Assembly (NCBI GenBank): GCA_031555145.1
Contig: JAVBUR010000061.1
Location: forward strand, 1-64,000
DNA length: 64,000 nucleotides
Origin: JAJDIA01 sp031555145
GTDB lineage: Bacteria; Bacteroidota; Bacteroidia; Bacteroidales; Tannerellaceae
Reading direction: 5' to 3'
How positions within the stretch are numbered: position 1 is the first letter of the stretch; each line of letters opens with the position of its first letter. The notes under the pieces were generated by a model, which was given only the letters and a program-made list of their open reading frames with translations, was not told the DNA's origin and ran no database searches. This document shows, piece by piece, positions 19,524 through 28,321 of this stretch. Position numbers and translations under genes: made by a program.

Positions 19524-19557
19524 CAAATATATCCCTTTTCCGGGGATTCCTGTCAAA
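19524..19557 (-). promoter_or_regulatory. promoter of the metallophosphoesterase unit
   Basis: On the minus strand TTTG (19557-19554) is followed after 22 bp by TATATTTG (19531-19524). The -7 box ends about 40 bp before the ATG. It is back to back with the rhomboid promoter. Confidence 0.55.
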
Positions 19558-19562
19558 TTGCT

Positions 19563-19570
19563 TATCTTTG
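19563..19570 (+). promoter_or_regulatory. -7 box TATCTTTG before the rhomboid gene
   Basis: The box fits TAnnTTTG and lies 33 bp before the ATG at 19604. A TTTC is found 22 bp upstream at the expected -33 place. Confidence 0.5.
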
Positions 19571-19603
19571 TGCGATTAAAATAACCTATTTACAGATTGA
19601 TTT

Positions 19604-20203
19604 ATGCTTACTTACATCCTGATCGGCCTTACGGCGCTTGTCTCCTGGTTTTGCTTTTCCAATCGCGAATTGTTTATGAAACTGGCACTGATACCTTACC
19701 GCGTGGTGAAAAACAATGAATGGTACCGGGTGATTACACACGGGTTCGTACATGCCGATATGATGCACTTGTTTGTCAACCTGTTCACTTTCTGGTCGTT
19801 CGGAACCTATATCGAACATTACTTCCAAGCCCTGGGCTTTGGTAACGGTGCCTTTCTGGGACTTTATTTCGGTGGAATGATCATTGCTTCGGTTTACGAC
19901 CTGGTGAAACGGCGTAATGATCCGCAGTATGTTTCCATCGGAGCCTCGGGAGCCGTATCTGCTGTTCTTTTCTCCTATATCCTTTTCCGTCCGTTGGGGA
20001 TGATCTACTTTTTCGCCGTCCTTCCAGTACCCGCCATTCTGTTCGGAGTACTCTATCTGGTGTATTGTCAGTATATGGCCAAACAGGGCGGCGATAACAT
20101 CAACCATAACGCTCACTTTTATGGGGCCATCTATGGATTCCTGTATCCGTTGCTGCTTGATCCGTCATTGATCCGGACCTTTATCAGTGGCTTGCATTTT
20201 TGA
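19604..20203 (+). CDS. rhomboid family intramembrane serine protease
   Basis: This 199-residue membrane protease has about six membrane helices. Rhomboid signatures are HADMMHLFVNLFTFWSFG (conserved His/Asn region), IGASGAVSA with the catalytic Ser115, and HNAHFYGAIYGF with the catalytic His171. It lacks extra cytoplasmic domains, so it is a minimal GlpG-type core. Substrates are unknown. It is transcribed alone, divergent from the metallophosphoesterase unit, and ends in a terminator shared with the sulfatase gene. Confidence 0.9.
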   Translation: MLTYILIGLTALVSWFCFSNRELFMKLALIPYRVVKNNEWYRVITHGFVHADMMHLFVNLFTFWSFGTYIEHYFQALGFGNGAFLGLYFGGMIIASVYDLVKRRNDPQYVSIGASGAVSAVLFSYILFRPLGMIYFFAVLPVPAILFGVLYLVYCQYMAKQGGDNINHNAHFYGAIYGFLYPLLLDPSLIRTFISGLHF

Positions 20204-20224
20204 TATATTCGGTTTACGGATAAG

Positions 20225-20258
20225 AAAACGGGAAACCGAATACCGATTCCCCGTTTTT
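20225..20258. terminator. terminator between the rhomboid and sulfatase genes
   Basis: The stem AAAACGGGAA pairs with TTCCCCGTTTT with one bulged base around a 12-nt loop, and is followed by a T-run. The genes are convergent, so it may serve both. Confidence 0.65.
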
Positions 20259-20279
20259 ATAAGGTTGGTTTGTCTCAAA

Positions 20280-21884
20280 TTAGTCATCCCAACTGACCTC
20301 AAGGCCAGATGCTTCGGGCTCATAATCTGATTTGTTTATCCAGGCTGCATTGACTGTTTCGCCAGCTTTCATCCTGTTCCAAACCATTTGTTGAGCGCCT
20401 GTATAGGGATATTCGTCAAAGATGTACCCTTTGCCAAACATTCGGGGATCTTCCTGTTCTGTCAGTCTCTTTGTCAGTTCCAGTTCCATCCCGCTTTGTA
20501 AGGCTGCATAATCGCTATTCCCGGCAAGATTATACATACACTCCCTATCGGTGGTGATATTGTACAGTTCTGTATCTTGACGTTTGCCAAAGCATAAATC
20601 CCAGAAATAGGCCGTTGCCGGATTTCTACGCGCTTTCAATACTTCTGTCTTGGTAGGGCTGGCATCGACATTCATATAACCGGTTTCAGGATTACCGGCC
20701 GGCCAACGGCTGGTTTCGAAATTACGCAAGTATAGGTAGTCACCCCGGATTAATCCCCGGATGGGATATCCCTGGTCGTTGGGACGCCCTACGTCGTGAC
20801 GTTCTTTACCGATCATAACGAAATCCCGGTCTATATCCGTTTTCCGGTTGTTGAGCAGATCGGTAAAACTACGACCGGTGATTGGCTGCATCCCTACCTC
20901 TTCCGAAGTTAACCCGGTTACTTCCAATAATGTAGGGGCGATGTCTATCACACTAATATAATCACGGATCACTCTTCCCGGATGCCGGATACCAGCTTTC
21001 CACATGACAGCGAACGGAATGTGATTGGAATAGTCGTATTCCTGTCCTTTTCCTCGGGGGAAAGGCATCCCATGATCGGATGTAACAATAATAATTGTAT
21101 TATCAAGTTCACCCATTTCTTCCAGGGTTTGCAGAATCATTCCCAGGTGATTATCAAAATGCTCAATCTCAATGGCATAATCCAGCATGTCTGTACGTAC
21201 AATTTCATTGTCGGGCCAGAAAGCAGGAACAGCATCTATCTGTCCGGTATTTTTCCCCATGCGGATGGAAGAAGCATATTCATATCCTCTGTGTGGTTCA
21301 AGCGCTCCATACCAGAAACAAAATGGCTGGTCTTGAGGTTTCTGCCGTATAAATTCTTTGAAATTGGCAGCATAATCAATGTTGGATATGCCCTGGGTCT
21401 GTGGATCACATTTAATCTCGTTCCAGTTTTTACCAGTCAGGTTCCGGCTATTCCCATCGGCATCTTTTGCATAACCGGGCGACCAACCTTTACCGGTATA
21501 GCCGGTGTAATAGCCATTTTCGGCCAATGCTTCAGGATACGACTTAAATTTGGCAGGAAACATGGGCCAGTGGTTACAGGCTTCTTCCAATTGCCACGAA
21601 TTACGTCCGGTAATGATGGCTGCCCGTGACGGTGCAGACTTCGCATTGCAGGTATAAGCACGCTGAAAAAGCAATCCTTCTGTGGCGACCCGGTCGAAAG
21701 CCGGAGTTTTAACCCACTTTGTACCATATACGCCCATGTGTGGATATCCGGCGTCGTCGGCTATACAGAACAGAATGTTCGGTTTTCTTATTTCTACCTT
21801 CTGTTGTGTACAACCGGTCAGACCTATAGCCCCCCATATAATGGCGGCTACAGGTAAATGTTGTTGATAATAAGTTAGTTCCAT
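20280..21884 (-). CDS. Ser-type sulfatase lipoprotein
   Basis: This 534-residue type I sulfatase hydrolyses sulfate esters, probably on host or dietary glycans. It has a lipoprotein signal (lipobox LTGC, Cys25), the metal site ADDAG (Asp43, Asp44), and the maturation motif SAPSR with Ser83 as the residue converted to formylglycine, then AAIITGR. SDHGMPF supplies further metal ligands. A Ser at the motif means it depends on the anaerobic maturase in Bacteroidetes (family knowledge), and that enzyme is encoded nearby. The glycan target cannot be read from sequence. No SusC/SusD pair is near. Confidence 0.9.
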   Translation of the reverse strand: MELTYYQQHLPVAAIIWGAIGLTGCTQQKVEIRKPNILFCIADDAGYPHMGVYGTKWVKTPAFDRVATEGLLFQRAYTCNAKSAPSRAAIITGRNSWQLEEACNHWPMFPAKFKSYPEALAENGYYTGYTGKGWSPGYAKDADGNSRNLTGKNWNEIKCDPQTQGISNIDYAANFKEFIRQKPQDQPFCFWYGALEPHRGYEYASSIRMGKNTGQIDAVPAFWPDNEIVRTDMLDYAIEIEHFDNHLGMILQTLEEMGELDNTIIIVTSDHGMPFPRGKGQEYDYSNHIPFAVMWKAGIRHPGRVIRDYISVIDIAPTLLEVTGLTSEEVGMQPITGRSFTDLLNNRKTDIDRDFVMIGKERHDVGRPNDQGYPIRGLIRGDYLYLRNFETSRWPAGNPETGYMNVDASPTKTEVLKARRNPATAYFWDLCFGKRQDTELYNITTDRECMYNLAGNSDYAALQSGMELELTKRLTEQEDPRMFGKGYIFDEYPYTGAQQMVWNRMKAGETVNAAWINKSDYEPEASGLEVSWDD

Positions 21885-22051
21885 CCGGGATTTTGTGTAA
21901 GATTAGGATTTAGAATCATATCATTCATGTGGTTTATTCCCATGATATAACAGAGTCAAAAATACGTAATTTATTTTCAGGGTGTTGATAAGTTTTCCCG
22001 AATAATAACTTTTTTTAAAGAAAGCGGGTAGCTTATGCCCCGGATTATGCC

Positions 22052-22059
22052 TAAGTTTG
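22052..22059 (+). promoter_or_regulatory. -7 box TAAGTTTG before the SGNH hydrolase gene
   Basis: The box fits TAnnTTTG. It would place the transcript start near 22066, which rules out the in-frame TTG at 22057 as the start codon and supports the ATG at 22078. Confidence 0.45.
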
Positions 22060-22077
22060 CATCCAAGGAAAGATATC

Positions 22078-23436
22078 ATGGAGCACGAAGGACTGTCGGA
22101 CAACAACCAGCCAAAGCGGGGAAAATCCGCCTTTGGGTCATCTGTCTTATGTATCATCGGATGTATGTTTATTTTCGCCCCGTATTGGATACGTGGCGCC
22201 GGACATATATTATCATCCCTACGTGCCAGCCATACGTTCCATATTGCGATTGATTCATATCTATCTGATATCTCCCTGCCTGTGACTGAATCTCTTTGTA
22301 CCGTAACTGACGATTCGCAGAGCCTGGCAGCCTTTTTTGGCAAGCTCGACCAGTTGCAGGAAGGTGACGATTCGGTTATTAATATCATACACCTTGGCGA
22401 CTCACATATCCAGGCCGGTTACTATAGCGGCCGTGTGATGCGTTTGCTTCAGCAGGAGTTCGGGAACGCCGGCCGTGGCTGGATTGCTCCCTTTAAGTTG
22501 AGCAAAGTAAACGAACCGTGCGACTATTTTATTTCTTCCTCCATCAAGACCTGGGAAACAGGGCGTGCCATTCAAAATGACCGGAAAGTGCCTGTTGGTA
22601 TTGGCGGTATCGGTATCCGGACAACTGCTTCGGCGGTGGATATGGATGTGATTATTGCCCCTAATAATGGCGCCGGTTATAGTTTCAACAAAGCTATTCT
22701 ATATCGGGGTGAGAAGGCTACACCGTTGATACCGACGACCGATATGACGGAAACCTGCCTGGGTACTGAATCGCTAGCCCCGGATCTCGTAGCCGATACC
22801 TTCTTACTCGCCAACCTGACAGATACGCTACAGTTGCTGAGTGATCACGATAAGAAGATGGCTTCCAATGTATATTACGGACTGAACCTGACAAATGGAA
22901 ACGCCGGCGTACTCTATCATTCGATCGGAGTCAATGGTTCCATGTTTGTCAATTACACGGATCCTGATTATATGCGCCAGTTGGCTTTGCTGGCTCCTTC
23001 GCTGCTTATCGTATCGTTGGGCACGAACGAAACCTTTGGTCGGAATTTCTCCTGCGCAGAATTTGGTGGACAAATACGGGCTTTCCTTTCCCTGGTCAAG
23101 GAATACCTGCCCGAAACAGCCATCATGCTCACCACGCCTGCCGAATGCTATAAATCGACCTGGGTGAAACGCAAACGTGTCTATATTCGCAACGCCAACA
23201 CTGAACTGGCAGCTAAAACCATCGCCGAGGTGGCACAGGAAGAAGGAATAGCCTGCTGGGACCTCTTTGCGGCGACCGGCGGAAAAGACTCCCACAAAAA
23301 CTGGTTTAAGAACCATCTCATGGGCAAAGACCGCATCCATTTCACGCGCGAAGGCTACGAAATGCAAGGCACACTATTGTTCTATGCACTCATGCGCCAG
23401 TACAACGCCCACCATCAATCTGGTAAGGCGTTATAG
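22078..23436 (+). CDS. membrane-anchored SGNH/GDSL hydrolase
   Basis: This 452-residue protein has an N-terminal cytoplasmic tail, one membrane helix (about 21-37) and a large outer domain of the SGNH hydrolase class. Block I is IHLGDSHIQAG (Ser109), the Asn block is SLGTNETFG, and the Asp-His block is DRIHFTREGYEMQG. Such proteins act as esterases or O-acetyl transferases on envelope glycans and often pair with an MBOAT protein; no MBOAT gene is adjacent here. The AAGGAA before the ATG is a plausible ribosome-binding site. Confidence 0.85.
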   Translation: MEHEGLSDNNQPKRGKSAFGSSVLCIIGCMFIFAPYWIRGAGHILSSLRASHTFHIAIDSYLSDISLPVTESLCTVTDDSQSLAAFFGKLDQLQEGDDSVINIIHLGDSHIQAGYYSGRVMRLLQQEFGNAGRGWIAPFKLSKVNEPCDYFISSSIKTWETGRAIQNDRKVPVGIGGIGIRTTASAVDMDVIIAPNNGAGYSFNKAILYRGEKATPLIPTTDMTETCLGTESLAPDLVADTFLLANLTDTLQLLSDHDKKMASNVYYGLNLTNGNAGVLYHSIGVNGSMFVNYTDPDYMRQLALLAPSLLIVSLGTNETFGRNFSCAEFGGQIRAFLSLVKEYLPETAIMLTTPAECYKSTWVKRKRVYIRNANTELAAKTIAEVAQEEGIACWDLFAATGGKDSHKNWFKNHLMGKDRIHFTREGYEMQGTLLFYALMRQYNAHHQSGKAL

Positions 23437-23634
23437 ATTTCAATAACATCTGTTCTCATATCCAAAAACTGACAAACATGAAAATTTTCTGTTATAACAA
23501 ACCGCTCTATAGAAAAAATACAATAAGAAAAAATCTATTTTTCTGAAAATAACCGTTTTTAATACCCATTAATTAACTGAATTACAGTTCTTTATAAGTC
23601 ATTTCCAGTATATATTCGCAATGCCTTCGATATA

Positions 23635-23667
23635 CCTATGTATTGCCTATGTGTTGCCTATGTCTTT
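23635..23667. repeat. 11-bp tandem repeat, three copies
   Basis: Three imperfect 11-bp copies of CCTATGTNTTG lie end to end in the non-coding DNA after the SGNH hydrolase gene. The rest of 23437-23714 is AT-rich, with no gene that I can support. Confidence 0.6.
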
Positions 23668-23714
23668 TCAATGCCTGAAATCAAGATTTTTCTTCACTCA
23701 AAAAAACACAATAA

Positions 23715-23870
23715 CTACCGCAAGAGGATGACTTCCGCCCGAGTGACAGTAGCCGTAGGGGTCTGATCGGTTGTGAAAACAGCCTTGGGCGTGCCACAGG
23801 ATATACATAGCAGGAGAAACATTCCGAAAAAGATACTGCTGTTGGCTGCGTTTGTGTAATAGGTTTTCAT
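23715..23870 (-). CDS. small lipoprotein, 51 residues
   Basis: An ATG-started frame of 51 codons on the minus strand encodes MKTYYTNAANSSIFFGMFLL and then a lipobox, CISC, with Cys25. The mature peptide would be only 27 residues, rich in Thr and Ala. A consensus -7 box TATATTTG lies just upstream, which supports it as a real gene. It is divergent from nspC. No function can be given; it could be a short outer-membrane lipoprotein, or the remnant of a longer one. Confidence 0.55.
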   Translation of the reverse strand: MKTYYTNAANSSIFFGMFLLLCISCGTPKAVFTTDQTPTATVTRAEVILLR

Positions 23871-23896
23871 AATGTTATGGTTTAGATGTGGATGTT

Positions 23897-23904
23897 CAAA
23901 TATA
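23897..23904 (-). promoter_or_regulatory. -7 box TATATTTG before the small lipoprotein gene
   Basis: The minus-strand box ends 26 bp before the ATG at 23870 and fits TAnnTTTG. Confidence 0.45.
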
Positions 23905-23936
23905 GTTTATTATCCGCATATATGTAAAAGATTTCT

Positions 23937-23944
23937 TACCTTTG
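23937..23944 (+). promoter_or_regulatory. -7 box TACCTTTG before nspC
   Basis: The box fits TAnnTTTG and ends 32 bp before the nspC ATG. Confidence 0.45.
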
Positions 23945-23976
23945 TGTCATTATTATAATAATGTTTATAGCTTGAA

Positions 23977-25116
23977 ATGATAGATATCGGCCATATTCCT
24001 TCTCCCTGTTATGTGATGGAGGAACGATTGTTGCGTAAGAATCTGGAATTGATACAAAGTGTGAAAGAAAGGGCGGGGGTGAATATCATCCTGGCATTCA
24101 AAGCCTATGCCCTTTGGAAGTCGTTCCCGATCATACGCGAATATATACCATACTCTACTGCCAGTTCCATTCATGAGGCCAGGCTCGCCTACGAAGAAAT
24201 GGGTAGCCCGGCGCATACCTATGCTCCGGTGTATACCGATGCTGACTTCCCATTGATATTGAAATATAGCAGTCATGTGACGTTTAATTCGCTCACACAG
24301 TACGAACGGCTACACCCGATGGTGGTGGCTGATGGGGGGCATGTATCGTGCGGGCTGCGGGTGAATCCGGAATTTTCAGTGGTGCCGACAGACCTGTATA
24401 ATCCGACAGCGCCTGGTTCACGTCTGGGTGTGGTTGCCGACCTTTTGGGCGACAAACTGCCGGAAGGCATCGAAGGGCTTCACTTCCATACGCTGTGCGA
24501 GTCTACATCTTATGATCTGGAACGGACGCTTGAGGCCGTTGAAGAACGTTTCGGTCGTTTCTTACCTCACATCAAATGGCTCAATATGGGCGGGGGACAC
24601 CTGATGACGCGCAAGGATTATGACGTGGAGCATCTGATCAGCCTCTTGCAGGCCTTCAAGGCCAAGTATCCGCAATTGGAGATTATCCTCGAACCGGGAA
24701 GCGCCTTTGCCTGGCAAACCGGCTTCCTACTCACCACCGTGGTGGATATCGTAGAGAACCACGGCATCCGTACTGCCATTATCGACGCTTCGTTCACCTG
24801 CCATATGCCCGACTGCCTGGAGATGCCCTACCAACCCGTGATCCGCGGAAGCGTAGAGGAGGCTGCCGGTAACCATACCTACCGCATCGGCGGGAACAGC
24901 TGCCTGAGTGGCGACTATATGGGCGACTGGCATTTCACCCATCCGTTGCAAGTAGGCGACACGTTGCTATTTGAAGATATGATACACTATACAATCGTCA
25001 AGACGACGATGTTCAACGGTATACCACATCCGTCCATCGCGCTCTGGACGAAAGACGACCGCCTGGTGATGTACCGTACGTTCGGTTATGAAGATTATAA
25101 ACACAGAGTAAGTTGA
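23977..25116 (+). CDS. nspC: carboxynorspermidine decarboxylase
   Basis: This 379-residue PLP enzyme of the alanine racemase/DABA-DAP decarboxylase fold makes spermidine or norspermidine from its carboxy form, the last step of the carboxyspermidine route used by gut Bacteroidales. The PLP lysine is K42 in LAFKAYAL. Other family marks are HFHTLCES, LNMGGGH, ILEPGSAF and GNSCLSGDYMGDW. The partner carboxynorspermidine dehydrogenase is not in the window. ftsY starts 8 bp after the stop codon. Confidence 0.93.
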   Translation: MIDIGHIPSPCYVMEERLLRKNLELIQSVKERAGVNIILAFKAYALWKSFPIIREYIPYSTASSIHEARLAYEEMGSPAHTYAPVYTDADFPLILKYSSHVTFNSLTQYERLHPMVVADGGHVSCGLRVNPEFSVVPTDLYNPTAPGSRLGVVADLLGDKLPEGIEGLHFHTLCESTSYDLERTLEAVEERFGRFLPHIKWLNMGGGHLMTRKDYDVEHLISLLQAFKAKYPQLEIILEPGSAFAWQTGFLLTTVVDIVENHGIRTAIIDASFTCHMPDCLEMPYQPVIRGSVEEAAGNHTYRIGGNSCLSGDYMGDWHFTHPLQVGDTLLFEDMIHYTIVKTTMFNGIPHPSIALWTKDDRLVMYRTFGYEDYKHRVS

Positions 25117-25124
25117 CAATAGAT

Positions 25125-26078
25125 ATGGGTATATTTAATTTTTTCAATAAAGAGAAGAAAGAGACCTTAGATAAAGGTCTGTCGAAAACGAAAGAGAATG
25201 TGTTCTCCAAGATTGGTCGTGCTATTGCCGGGAAAAGCCGGGTAGACGATGAAGTACTGGACGAATTGGAAGAGATATTGATCACTTCCGACGTAGGCGT
25301 GGATACGACCCTGAAAATCATCGAACGGATCGAGAAACGCGTGTCGAGAGATAAGTATGTAAACACCCAGGAACTCACCGGTATCTTGCGCGAGGAGATC
25401 GCCTCCTTGCTGACCGAGAACCATACGGAAGATGGCGACGGCTTCACCGTTCCGGCAGATAAACGGCCGTATGTGATTATGGTCGTGGGCGTTAACGGAG
25501 TAGGAAAGACCACTACCATCGGCAAGCTGGCGTACCAGTTCAAGAAGGCAGGCCTGAGTGTATACCTCGGCGCCGCTGATACGTTCCGTGCCGCTGCCGT
25601 AGAACAGTTGGTGATCTGGAGCGAGCGGGTAGGGGTACCAATCGTGAAACAGAAGATGGGTTCCGACCCGGCATCGGTAGCGTTCGATACCTTGAACTCG
25701 GCCAAGGCCAACAATGCCGACGTGGTGATTATTGATACCGCCGGCCGATTGCACAACAAGGTCAACCTGATGAACGAACTTACCAAGATCAAGAATGTAA
25801 TGAAGAAGGTCGTACCCGATGCACCACACGACGTAATGCTGGTACTCGACGGTTCGACCGGGCAGAACGCATTCGAACAGGCCAAGCAGTTTACCGCTGC
25901 CACGGAAGTGAACGCACTGGCCGTCACCAAACTCGATGGAACAGCCAAGGGTGGTGTCGTGATCGGTATTTCGGATCATTTCCACATCCCGGTGAAATAT
26001 ATCGGACTGGGCGAAGGCATAGAAGACTTGCAGGTGTTTAACCGGAAGGAGTTTGTGAATTCATTATTTGGAGAGTAA
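25125..26078 (+). CDS. ftsY: signal recognition particle receptor FtsY
   Basis: This 317-residue SRP GTPase receives ribosome-SRP complexes at the inner membrane. It has a short amphipathic N terminus (MGIFNFFNKEKKE) in place of the long acidic A domain, then the NG domain with P-loop GVNGVGKT (122-129), the DTAGR motif and TKLDGTAKGG. The frame extends to a TTG that overlaps the nspC stop, but the ATG at 25125 gives the usual start. It follows nspC closely, unlike the usual Bacteroidetes position after ribosomal protein genes. Confidence 0.95.
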   Translation: MGIFNFFNKEKKETLDKGLSKTKENVFSKIGRAIAGKSRVDDEVLDELEEILITSDVGVDTTLKIIERIEKRVSRDKYVNTQELTGILREEIASLLTENHTEDGDGFTVPADKRPYVIMVVGVNGVGKTTTIGKLAYQFKKAGLSVYLGAADTFRAAAVEQLVIWSERVGVPIVKQKMGSDPASVAFDTLNSAKANNADVVIIDTAGRLHNKVNLMNELTKIKNVMKKVVPDAPHDVMLVLDGSTGQNAFEQAKQFTAATEVNALAVTKLDGTAKGGVVIGISDHFHIPVKYIGLGEGIEDLQVFNRKEFVNSLFGE

Positions 26079-26090
26079 ATACGAGAAAAT

Positions 26091-26654
26091 ATGCAGAAAG
26101 CGTTATCTGTTATTTTACTTACATTTTGTTGTGTGACTTTATTGGCTCAGACAGACAAAGAAACGTTAATCAATCAGTTATATAAAGAGACTGACCTGAA
26201 TTCACGGTATTATTTAAACAAACCGTATCCTGAGTTCAGTGCAAAGGCAACCGATGGTTCCGAGATATCATCTGAAGATCTAAAAGGGAAAATCGTCATG
26301 ATCAACTTCTGGTACACAGCCTGTCCTCCTTGCGTAGCCGAACTGGAAGAATTAAATAAGGTATATGAAAAGCATAAAGATAATCCCGGATTCCAGTTTA
26401 TATCTATCACCTTAGATTCGGATGCTCTGATAAAAGCGGCCATGGCGAAATACAATATTCGCTATCCGGTTTACTCCCTATCCAAGGAAGAATGCGAACG
26501 CTTATTAGCCAAAGGTTTTCCCACGAATGTCTTTTTAGATAAAGAAGGAACGGCTGTGATGATTAAGATGGGGGGAGCAATAAAAAAAGAGGCGGTTGTT
26601 GCCCAGGTAGAAGGATTCAACACTGCGATAGGAAAACTGTTATCAGTATTTTAG
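26091..26654 (+). CDS. TlpA-like thioredoxin-fold protein
   Basis: This 187-residue protein has a signal peptide (MQKALSVILLTFCCVTLLAQ) and an AhpC/TSA-TlpA type thioredoxin fold. The active site is FWYTACPPCVAE, with Cys78 and Cys81. It probably acts as a periplasmic thiol reductase or in resistance to oxidation. It lies between ftsY and rimO with gaps of 12 and 3 bp, so it is co-transcribed with them. It looks more AT-rich than its neighbours by eye, which may mean a later insertion. Confidence 0.88.
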   Translation: MQKALSVILLTFCCVTLLAQTDKETLINQLYKETDLNSRYYLNKPYPEFSAKATDGSEISSEDLKGKIVMINFWYTACPPCVAELEELNKVYEKHKDNPGFQFISITLDSDALIKAAMAKYNIRYPVYSLSKEECERLLAKGFPTNVFLDKEGTAVMIKMGGAIKKEAVVAQVEGFNTAIGKLLSVF

Positions 26655-26657
26655 TTC

Positions 26658-27959
26658 ATGCGAAAAAACAAAATAGATATTATCACCCTGGGTTGTTCGA
26701 AAAACCTGGTGGATTCGGAGCAGTTGATGTTCCAGTTGAAAGCCAATGGCTATACGGTAGCGCATGATCCGGAAAAGGTGAACGGCGAGATTGTAGTAGT
26801 CAATACCTGCGGCTTTATCGGTGATGCGCAGGAAGAGTCGATCAATATGATCCTTGAATTGGGCGAAGCCAAGCGGAAAGGAAAGATCGGAAAACTGTTT
26901 GTGATGGGCTGTCTGTCGGAACGATTTCGGAACGACCTGGTGGGCGAATTGCCCGAAGTGGATAAGTTCTATGGTAAATTCGACTGGAAGGAGCTATTGG
27001 CGGACCTCGGCAAATCATTCGACTACACGCTTGCGACCGAACGGATCGTGACCACCCCCAGCCATTATGCCTACCTGAAGATATCCGAAGGGTGCAACCG
27101 TACCTGTTCATATTGCGCTATCCCTTTGATTACGGGCGGTTACCAGTCTATCCCGATGGAAGTAATCGAACGTGAGGTAAAATCGCTGACCGCCAAAGGC
27201 GTAAAAGAGTTCCAGTTTATTGCACAGGATCTGACCTTCTATGGCCTCGACCTGTATAAACGGCTGGCGCTGCCCGAACTGGTAGAACGCGTCTCGGATA
27301 TTCCCGGTGTGCAATGGATCCGCCTGCATTATGGTTACCCGACAAGTTTCCCTTGGGATCTGCTCCGCGTCATGCGCGAACGGAACAACGTATGTAAATA
27401 TATGGATATCGCTCTGCAACATATCAGCAATCCGATGCTGAAACAAATGCGCCGGAATATCACGAAGGAGAAGACCTATGAATTGATCCGCCGTCTGCGT
27501 GAAGAAGTGCCGGGCATCCATCTGCGTACCACACTGATGGTAGGGCATCCGGGCGAGACGGAACAAGACTTTCAGGAACTGGTCGACTTCGTAAAAGATG
27601 TCCGTTTCGAACGTATGGGCGCCTTTGCCTACAGCCACGAACAAGGCACCTATTCATACAAACATTACAAAGACGATATCCCAGCCGAAGTGAAACAGGA
27701 ACGCCTGGATTACCTCATGCGTATCCAGGAACGCATTGCGTTGGAAATCAATGAAAGCAAAGTCGGGCAAACATTCAATACAATCATCGACCGCGAAGAA
27801 GGCGACTACTATATCGGACGCACCGAGTTCGATTCGCCGGAAGTAGATCCGGAAATGTTGATTACCAAGGAACATATACTGGAAACAGGATTTTTCTATC
27901 CGGTAAAGGTCGAGAGTGCACAACCTTTCGAACTAATCGGAAAGGTTGTTTTAGGTTAA
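26658..27959 (+). CDS. rimO: ribosomal protein S12 methylthiotransferase
   Basis: This 433-residue radical SAM enzyme adds a methylthio group to an aspartate of ribosomal protein S12. The N-terminal UPF0004 domain has C13 (LGCSKN), C51 (NTCGF) and C85 (MGCLSER) for the auxiliary cluster. The SAM motif is C146, C150, C153 in CNRTCSYCAIP. A TRAM domain ends the protein (about 370-433). The short LGCSKNLVDSE start marks RimO rather than MiaB. HU-family genes follow after 74 bp. Confidence 0.95.
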   Translation: MRKNKIDIITLGCSKNLVDSEQLMFQLKANGYTVAHDPEKVNGEIVVVNTCGFIGDAQEESINMILELGEAKRKGKIGKLFVMGCLSERFRNDLVGELPEVDKFYGKFDWKELLADLGKSFDYTLATERIVTTPSHYAYLKISEGCNRTCSYCAIPLITGGYQSIPMEVIEREVKSLTAKGVKEFQFIAQDLTFYGLDLYKRLALPELVERVSDIPGVQWIRLHYGYPTSFPWDLLRVMRERNNVCKYMDIALQHISNPMLKQMRRNITKEKTYELIRRLREEVPGIHLRTTLMVGHPGETEQDFQELVDFVKDVRFERMGAFAYSHEQGTYSYKHYKDDIPAEVKQERLDYLMRIQERIALEINESKVGQTFNTIIDREEGDYYIGRTEFDSPEVDPEMLITKEHILETGFFYPVKVESAQPFELIGKVVLG

Positions 27960-28033
27960 AAATGCACTGTTCCTGTTGGATATATAGGAAAAAATAATTA
28001 ATATAGCCGTTTGAACGTAAAACACTTATCATA

Positions 28034-28321
28034 ATGAACAACAAAGAATTAATTGCCGGAATATCCACCCAGTCGGGAATCGATGAGACTGAAGTGACAG
28101 AGATGCTGAGTGCTTTTAGTTCTATTATCGGAGCATGCCTGACGGAGAACGATACACTAAGTCTGCAAGGCTTGGGAACATTTGAAGTCAAGAAAAAAGG
28201 GGAGCGTGTATCCGTAAATCCTGTTTCCGGCAAACGCCTGCTGATTCCTCCCAAACTAAGTCCGGTATTCAAGCCGGGCGGCACATTGAAAGCAAAAATC
28301 AAAGACATAAAGAACCTATGA
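28034..28321 (+). CDS. HU/IHF family DNA-binding protein
   Basis: This 95-residue protein is a complete HU/IHF fold: two N-terminal helices, the GLGTFEVKKKGERVSVNP beta-arm entry and the RLLIPPKLSPVFKPG beta-arm/end region. It lacks any export signal. The stop codon overlaps the start codon of the next gene (ATGA), which also encodes an HU-like domain, so the two are translated together and could form a heterodimer. Confidence 0.88.
   Translation: MNNKELIAGISTQSGIDETEVTEMLSAFSSIIGACLTENDTLSLQGLGTFEVKKKGERVSVNPVSGKRLLIPPKLSPVFKPGGTLKAKIKDIKNL

Noticed and set aside
21921..22388. 155-codon minus-strand frame between the sulfatase and SGNH genes
   Set aside because: It is mostly antisense to the SGNH hydrolase gene, which has clear motifs and a promoter.
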